A stretch of 11,386 nt of DNA, from assembly GCA_904398675.1 (NCBI GenBank), contig CAJFPI010000097.1, positions 1 through 11,386 of the forward strand, given 5' to 3'. Positions 7,859 through 11,386 of the stretch are shown here, in pieces (the stretch's first letter is position 1; every line of letters begins with the position of its first letter). A model generated the notes under the pieces. That model was not told where the DNA came from, made no database searches, and saw only the letters and a program-made list of their open reading frames with translations. A program made the position numbers and the translations under genes. Source of the stretch: an uncultured Oscillospiraceae bacterium (GTDB taxonomy: Bacteria > Bacillota > Clostridia > Oscillospirales > Oscillospiraceae).

Positions 7859-8254
7859 CTACTCCTCCCCGTCGTCCAGAATAATCCCCTCGTTGGCGGG
7901 ATTAGGCGGTTTCACCACCGTGGGATCCCGCAGCATCTCCAGAATGTGGGCACCCTTCTGGATGGAGTCGTCGGCAACAAACTGCAGCTGAGGGGTGTAG
8001 CGCAGCTGCAGCGCCGCCCCCAGCTCCCGCCGGAGGTAGCCCGCCGCCGACTTCAGCCCCTTCATCATGTCCTTCTCCTGGGACTTGTCCAGGGCGGACA
8101 CATAGACCTTGGCATACCGAAGGTCGCTGGTGGTGTCCACATTGGTGATGGTCACAAGGCCGCTCTGGAGGCGGGGGTCCTTCAGCGTCCGAAACAGGGC
8201 GCTGAGCTCCCGCTGGATCTCCTCATTGATCCGGCCGATTCGATTGCTTGCCAT
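7859..8254 (-). CDS. rbfA: 30S ribosome-binding factor A
   Basis: A 131-aa KH-fold protein needed for late maturation of the 30S subunit and 16S rRNA 5'-end processing, and for growth in the cold. Family features are the N-terminal RIGRINEEIQRELS, DPRL followed by VTITNV, the strand-forming DLRYAKVYVS, and the LRRELG helix near residue 75, with PQLQFVADDS and the HILEML helix after it. The length is normal, with a short acidic tail. AAAGGAGAG lies just before the ATG at 8254. In most Firmicutes it follows infB directly; here the gap to infB is 1.4 kb and its immediate upstream neighbour is an XRE regulator gene ending 18 nt away. The regulator's last codons and the rbfA ribosome-binding site are adjacent, so rbfA is likely co-transcribed with that regulator. 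Confidence 0.95.
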   Translation of the reverse strand: MASNRIGRINEEIQRELSALFRTLKDPRLQSGLVTITNVDTTSDLRYAKVYVSALDKSQEKDMMKGLKSAAGYLRRELGAALQLRYTPQLQFVADDSIQKGAHILEMLRDPTVVKPPNPANEGIILDDGEE

Positions 8255-8272
8255 AAGCTCTCTCCTTTCCCC

Positions 8273-8491
8273 TCAGGGCTCATCCTTCAGCCCCAGCAGA
8301 TAATCCGTGGAGACATCAAAAAACTTTGCCAGAAGAATCAGTTTTTCAATCGTAGTGGAGCGCAAACCGCTCTCAATTGTGCTGATCGATTTATGGGTCA
8401 GGCCCACAACCTCCCCAAGTTCCTTCTGGCTCATATTTCGTTTCTTTCGCTGTTCATATACCCTTTGGGCAAAAATTTTCTCGTGATCCAT
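8273..8491 (-). CDS. XRE-family helix-turn-helix transcriptional regulator
   Basis: A 72-aa single-domain Cro/C1-type DNA-binding protein. The five-helix HTH runs through about residues 6-67: RKKRNMSQKELGEVVGL holds the first helices, THKSISTIESG the recognition helix, and FFDVSTDYLLG is the typical closing motif. The ATG at 8491 has GAGGAG 6 nt upstream. Length and layout are those of small XRE repressors found in phages, mobile elements and toxin-antitoxin-like pairs. It is divergent from a 63-aa protein gene, and the 72-nt gap holds an imperfect 12-bp inverted repeat over a promoter -10 box, which is probably its operator. Downstream, 18 nt away, is rbfA. An XRE gene between infB and rbfA is not part of the usual operon, so acquisition is likely. 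Autoregulation and a role in controlling rbfA-ribF are inferences. Confidence 0.9.
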   Translation of the reverse strand: MDHEKIFAQRVYEQRKKRNMSQKELGEVVGLTHKSISTIESGLRSTTIEKLILLAKFFDVSTDYLLGLKDEP

Positions 8492-8501
8492 ATGGAACTC
8501 C

Positions 8502-8530
8502 TCGACACTTACCTATCAGTAGCATATAAC
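8502..8530 (+). promoter_or_regulatory. Promoter of the divergent 63-aa gene
   Basis: TCGACA (8502-8507) and TATAAC (8525-8530) are spaced by exactly 17 nt, each one mismatch from the sigma-A consensus. It points to the plus-strand gene starting at 8564. A minus-strand promoter for the XRE gene must overlap the same stretch, but no clear -35/-10 pair was seen there. Confidence 0.65.
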
Positions 8531-8542
8531 CTACTTATTGGT
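8511..8542. promoter_or_regulatory. Putative operator: imperfect 12-bp inverted repeat
   Basis: ACCTATCAGTAG (8511-8522) and CTACTTATTGGT (8531-8542) pair as an inverted repeat, 10 of 12 positions matching. The 8-nt spacer, 8523-8530, contains the TATAAC -10 box. Half-site centres are 20 bp apart, about two helix turns, which suits an XRE dimer pair bound on one face. Binding there would block the plus-strand promoter and probably the regulator's own. Confidence 0.6.
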
Positions 8543-8563
8543 ATTTGTTGTGAGGTGAATAAA

Positions 8564-8755
8564 GTGAATGCTGTCTTTGAGCTGCTGTTTAACGCCTGGT
8601 GCGTCCCCTACCGCCCCGAGCTGGTACCGGCCTATCTCCGCAGCGACCCGGTGAAGGCTTACGGGCAGTACGCCTTTGAGCAGGGGTTCAAGCTGGGGAT
8701 GGAGCTGGCCGCGGCCTCCCTGGACCCGGATCATCTGGCCCGGCTGGAGGATTGA
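8564..8755 (+). CDS. Small hypothetical protein, 63 aa, divergent from the XRE regulator
   Basis: No family is recognised with confidence. The start is GTG at 8564, supported by GAGGTG (8552-8557) 6 nt upstream and by the promoter 34 nt further up; an in-frame GTG at 8555 would overlap that site. The protein has a helical N-terminus (NAVFELLFNAW), a Pro/Tyr-rich centre, and an amphipathic C-terminal helix with QYAFEQGFKLGMELAAASL (36-54). A phenylalanine/glycine/leucine helix of this kind (FxxGFKLG) is common in small clostridial and phage-associated proteins of unknown function. No signal peptide or membrane helix is seen. The divergent arrangement with a small repressor and the shared operator suggest it is the regulated partner. 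It could be a toxin/antitoxin-like component, a phage-remnant gene, or a regulatory small protein; the sequence does not decide. Confidence 0.6.
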   Translation: MNAVFELLFNAWCVPYRPELVPAYLRSDPVKAYGQYAFEQGFKLGMELAAASLDPDHLARLED

Positions 8756-8785
8756 GAAAAAGGGGCGGGCGAGATCGCCCGCCCC
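8756..8785 (-). terminator. Minus-strand intrinsic terminator between infB and the XRE gene
   Basis: GGGGCGGGCGA (8762-8772) and TCGCCCGCCCC (8775-8785) form a very strong hairpin. Read on the minus strand it is followed by TTTTTC (8761-8756), the layout of a Rho-independent terminator for transcripts coming from infB. On the plus strand no T-tract follows, although the hairpin starts 6 nt after the 63-aa gene and may still protect its mRNA end. Confidence 0.8.
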
Positions 8786-9262
8786 GACCTGGGCTAATGA
8801 AAGGAGCGTTGCACGCTTTCAGCGCGAGGAGGGGTTTCGCCCTCCGGGGCGAGGTACTTTTTCCTCGGCGAAAAAGTACCCAAAACGCCGCCGGGGACAC
8901 CCCGGCCCCCGCGTGGGCAGGCAGGGGCAGCTGTCTCTCCTCCCGTACGGCGGAAACTGCTTTCGCTGCTGGACGTGCCTGCCTGCGCCTCTTTCCGCGC
9001 TGACCGCTCCGCTGCGCGCTGCCCTGGCGACAGGGGCGGTAAAAAACGCACTACCGTCCCTCCTCTTCCAGCGCTAGGCGCCAGCGGGGAGCGCGGTGGT
9101 AGACGCAACGAGACACGACACGCCGCGAAGGGAGTACTATCCGAACAGCGGGAGGTAAAACTTCCCCTATTCGGTAAAAAGTTTTTCTCTTGGACCGGCC
9201 GCGGCCCATTCTCTTTTTTAAAAAAGAGAATGGGGGGCGGGAATCGTTCCACGAGCAAAGGA
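8786..9262. repeat. Hairpin-rich non-coding stretch, probable dispersed intergenic element
   Basis: No convincing gene lies here on either strand; the open frames present have odd, arginine/proline-rich composition and no ribosome-binding sites. Instead there is a chain of inverted repeats. GGAGGG and CCCTCC (8828-8845) flank a 6-nt loop. GGTACTTTTTC and GAAAAAGTACC (8853-8863 and 8870-8880) flank a 6-nt loop. CCGAA and TTCGG (9140-9173) enclose a GGGAGG/CTTCCC stem. A perfect 30-bp palindrome lies at 9205-9234. Such density suggests a structured RNA or a multi-copy intergenic repeat. That it is repeated elsewhere in the genome is inference and cannot be tested in one window. Confidence 0.5.
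9205..9234. repeat. Perfect 30-bp palindrome
   Basis: CCCATTCTCTTTTTT (9205-9219) is followed at once by its exact reverse complement AAAAAAGAGAATGGG (9220-9234), with no spacer. It is flanked by GGCCGCGGCC-type GC palindrome on the left (9197-9206). Confidence 0.85.
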
Positions 9263-9472
9263 CTACACCTCAATTTGCTCCATCACAAAGCGCTCGATGA
9301 TGTCGCCCATCCCACAAAATCTTTGATTTTGCGGGAGCCCTGCTATCTCACCTGCGCGGCGGAAATCAATTCCGCCTTGCGCCAAGGTTTTGCCTGCGGC
9401 AAACGCTTGCACGGCGCTCCCGCGCCGGGATAGAAGGGGGCAAACTCTACCGCTCCCACAGGCGGGCGTTCC
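9263..9472. repeat. 210-bp tandem unit A, carrying a copy of the infB 3' end
   Basis: The unit is 95% identical to unit B (9 mismatches over 9271-9460) at an exact offset of 210 bp. Its left 48 bp (9263-9310), read on the minus strand, encode MGDIIERFVMEQIEV plus stop, the infB C-terminus with C-to-R and otherwise silent changes (CAA, ATT, GTG, TAG in place of CAG, ATC, GTA, TAA). The rest is hairpins: 9310-9321/9325-9336 (12 bp), GGCGGAA/TTCCGCC (9358-9376), TTTGCC/GGCAAA (9389-9403), and CGGCGC/GCGCCG (9412-9427). Confidence 0.92.
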
Positions 9473-9682
9473 TTATACCTCGATCTGCTCCATCACAAAG
9501 CACTCGATGATGTCGCCCATCCCACAAAATCTTTGATTTTGCGGGAGCCCTGCCATTTCACCTGCGCGGCGGAAATTAATTCCGCCTTGCGCCAAGGTTT
9601 TGCCTGCGGCAAACGCTTGCACGGCGCTCCCGCGCCGGGATAGAGGGCGGCAAACTCTGCCGCTCCCACAGGCGGGCGTTCC
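9473..9682. repeat. 210-bp tandem unit B, carrying an exact copy of the infB 3' end
   Basis: Bases 9473-9518 are identical to the real infB 3' end at 9683-9728 (46 bp, including the TAA stop), and 9451-9472 match 9661-9682. Divergence from infB starts exactly at 9519/9729. The rest repeats the hairpins of unit A, with an A-T-rich loop change in the GGCGGAA/TTCCGCC hairpin. It abuts the infB stop codon directly. Confidence 0.93.
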
Positions 9683-9728
9683 TTATACCTCGATCTGCTC
9701 CATCACAAAGCACTCGATGATGTCGCCC
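9683..9728. repeat. Third, partial unit of the tandem array: the real infB 3' end
   Basis: These 46 bp are the end of the intact infB gene and are identical to 9473-9518. They define the right border of the array; beyond 9728 the sequence is infB only, with no further similarity to the units. Confidence 0.92.
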
Positions 9729-11386
9729 TCTTTGATATCGTTGAATTTCTCAATGGACATGCCGCACTCATAGCCGGAGGCAACTTCCTTCACTGCGTCC
9801 TTGAACCGCTGCAGGGAGCTGAGCTCGCCCTCGTGGATCACAATGCCGTCGCGGACGATACGGACCTGGCAGCCCCTCTGGATCTTGCCGTCCTGGACAT
9901 AGCAGCCGGCCACAGTGCCTACACCGGAGACCTTGTAGGTCTGGCGCACCTCCGCATGGCCGATCAGCGCCTCCCGGAATTTCGGCGCCAGCATGCCCTT
10001 CATAGCAGCCTCCACCTCGTTGATGGCATCATAAATCACCCGGTACATCCGCATATCCACATGGTTGCGGGCTGCGCTGTCACGGGCGGCGGCATCAGGC
10101 CGCACATTAAAGCCCACGATAATGGCCTTGGAGGTAGCGGCCAGCATCACGTCGCTCTCGTTGATGGCGCCGACGCCGGAGTGGATCACCCGGACACGGA
10201 CCTCCTCGTTGGAGAGCTTTTCCAGGCTGCTCTTCACCGCCTCGGCGCTGCCCTGGACGTCGGCCTTGACGATGATGTTCAGGTCCTTCATCTCTCCGGC
10301 CTGGATCTGGTTGAAGAGGTCCTCCAGGCTCACCTTCTGGATGGGCTGGTTCTGCTTGGCCTTTTCCTCGGCCTTGCGCTGCTCCACCAGTTCCCGGGCC
10401 AGTCGCTCGTCAGCCACGGCGTTGAAGGTGTTGCCCGCGCCGGGCGCCTCGCTGAGGCCGGTGATCTCCACCGGGACAGAGGGACCGGCGTCAGTAAGGC
10501 GGCGGCCCTTGTCGTCCATCATAGCGCGGACACGGCCCACAGCGGTGCCGGCGATGATGATGTCGCCCTGATGCAGGGTGCCGTTTTGCACCAGGAGCGT
10601 GGCCACGGGGCCGCGGCCCTTGTCAAGCCGCGCCTCGATCACCGTGCCGGAGGCGGCGCGGTTGGGGTTCGCCTTCAGCTCCGCCATCTCCGCCGTCAGC
10701 AGCACCATGTCCAGGAGGTTGTCAATGCCCATGCCCGTCTTGGCGGAGATGGGGCAGATAATGGTATCGCCGCCCCAGTCCTCGGCCACCAACTCATACT
10801 CTGTGAGCTGCTGCTTGATGCGCTCGGGGTTGGCGTCGGGCTTATCCATCTTGTTAATCGCCACGATGATGGGGATGCCGGCAGCCTTGGCGTGGTTGAT
10901 GGACTCCACAGTCTGGGGCATGATGCCGTCCTCGGCGGCCACCACCAGAATGGCAATATCCGTCACCATGGCGCCCCGGGCGCGCATGGAAGTGAACGCC
11001 TCGTGGCCGGGGGTGTCCAGGAAGGTGATGGCCCTGCCCTTCACCTCCACCTGGTAGGCGCCGATATGCTGGGTGATGCCGCCGGCCTCGCCGGATGCCA
11101 CATGGGTGTTGCGGATATAGTCGAGAAGAGAGGTCTTGCCGTGGTCCACGTGGCCCATGACCACCACCACGGGAGCCCGGGGAATCAGATCCTCTTCCTT
11201 GTCCTCGGCAGTGTCGATGAGCTTTTCCTCAATGGTGACAACCACCTCTTTTTCTACCTTGCAGCCCATCTCCTCGGCAATGATAGCCGCGGTGTCGAAG
11301 TCAATGATCTGGCTGAGGGAGGCCATGACGCCGTTCTTCATCAGACACTTGACCACCTCAGCGCCAGTTTTCTTCATGCGGCTGGC
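9683..11386 (-). CDS. infB: Translation initiation factor IF-2 (N-terminal part outside window)
   Basis: The frame is open to the window end, so the variable N-terminal region is missing; about 567 codons remain. IF-2 is the GTPase that brings initiator fMet-tRNA to the 30S subunit and promotes 50S joining. Counting from the Met at 11377: an IF2-N domain (about 1-45, GVMASLSQIIDFDTAAIIAEE), then G1 GHVDHGKT (75-82), G2 with GEAGGITQHIGAY, G3 DTPGH (121-125), G4 NKMD (175-178) and G5 SAKTG. Domains II, III and IV follow, and the C-terminus FNDIKEGDIIECFVMEQIEV is normal for the family. No terminator follows the stop; instead the 210-bp array containing copies of the gene's last 46 bp begins. 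The intrinsic terminator nearest downstream is at 8756-8785, so the mRNA tail would include the whole repeat array. Confidence 0.97.
   Translation of the reverse strand, partial: ASRMKKTGAEVVKCLMKNGVMASLSQIIDFDTAAIIAEEMGCKVEKEVVVTIEEKLIDTAEDKEEDLIPRAPVVVVMGHVDHGKTSLLDYIRNTHVASGEAGGITQHIGAYQVEVKGRAITFLDTPGHEAFTSMRARGAMVTDIAILVVAAEDGIMPQTVESINHAKAAGIPIIVAINKMDKPDANPERIKQQLTEYELVAEDWGGDTIICPISAKTGMGIDNLLDMVLLTAEMAELKANPNRAASGTVIEARLDKGRGPVATLLVQNGTLHQGDIIIAGTAVGRVRAMMDDKGRRLTDAGPSVPVEITGLSEAPGAGNTFNAVADERLARELVEQRKAEEKAKQNQPIQKVSLEDLFNQIQAGEMKDLNIIVKADVQGSAEAVKSSLEKLSNEEVRVRVIHSGVGAINESDVMLAATSKAIIVGFNVRPDAAARDSAARNHVDMRMYRVIYDAINEVEAAMKGMLAPKFREALIGHAEVRQTYKVSGVGTVAGCYVQDGKIQRGCQVRIVRDGIVIHEGELSSLQRFKDAVKEVASGYECGMSIEKFNDIKEGDIIECFVMEQIEV

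Noticed and set aside
7709..8554. Upstream part of a long plus-strand frame that ends with the 63-aa gene
   Set aside because: This part is antisense to nrnA, rbfA and the XRE gene. Only the last 63 codons have a promoter and ribosome-binding site of their own.
8794..9433. Open frames of 70-159 codons on both strands in the hairpin-rich stretch
   Set aside because: They overlap each other, are full of Arg/Pro/Ser, cross palindromes and repeats, and lack start signals.
9263..9728. CRISPR-like array
   Set aside because: The whole 210-bp unit is repeated including what would be spacers; repeat length, absence of unique spacers and the infB homology rule it out.

Overview
This window is a chromosomal segment of a GC-rich Bacillota (Clostridia). 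The minus-strand order infB-rbfA-nrnA-truB-ribF is the standard Firmicutes translation-factor operon. The high GC, the codon use and a diaminopropionate ammonia-lyase suggest a gut Oscillospiraceae-type anaerobe; that placement is inference, since no rRNA is present.

Plus strand, 1-5430: the C-terminal part of a type IIA calcium-type P-ATPase (1-1443) ends in an intrinsic terminator. A monocistronic 2,3-diaminopropionate ammonia-lyase (1672-2886) follows, with its own sigma-A-type promoter and terminator. Next is a two-gene operon of a MoxR/CoxD-like AAA+ ATPase (3088-4089) and a CoxE-like VWA protein (4089-5366), coupled by a TGATG overlap. A 17-bp-stem hairpin (5387-5430) then separates this operon from the convergent minus-strand genes and probably works in both directions.

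Minus strand, 11386-5453: infB (partial, N-terminus outside the window), then an unusual 1.4-kb insertion, then an XRE regulator, rbfA, nrnA, truB and a short ribF that has only the FMN adenylyltransferase domain. From the XRE gene to ribF, spacings are short and ribosome-binding sites overlap upstream genes, so these five look co-transcribed.

The most interesting part is the infB-rbfA junction (about 8256-9728). The last 46 bp of infB are repeated downstream inside an exact 210-bp-period tandem array: two full units and a third that is the gene end itself. Each unit is rich in hairpins. In the outer copy the infB tail carries mostly silent changes, as expected of an attachment-site-like gene end or a dispersed element. 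Beyond the array lie a hairpin-rich non-coding stretch, a minus-strand terminator, and a divergent pair of an XRE regulator and a 63-aa protein. The pair shares an imperfect 12-bp inverted repeat centred on a promoter -10 box. The junction looks like a decayed mobile or regulatory insertion that has uncoupled infB from rbfA and placed the downstream ribosome/RNA-processing genes next to a new regulated promoter.
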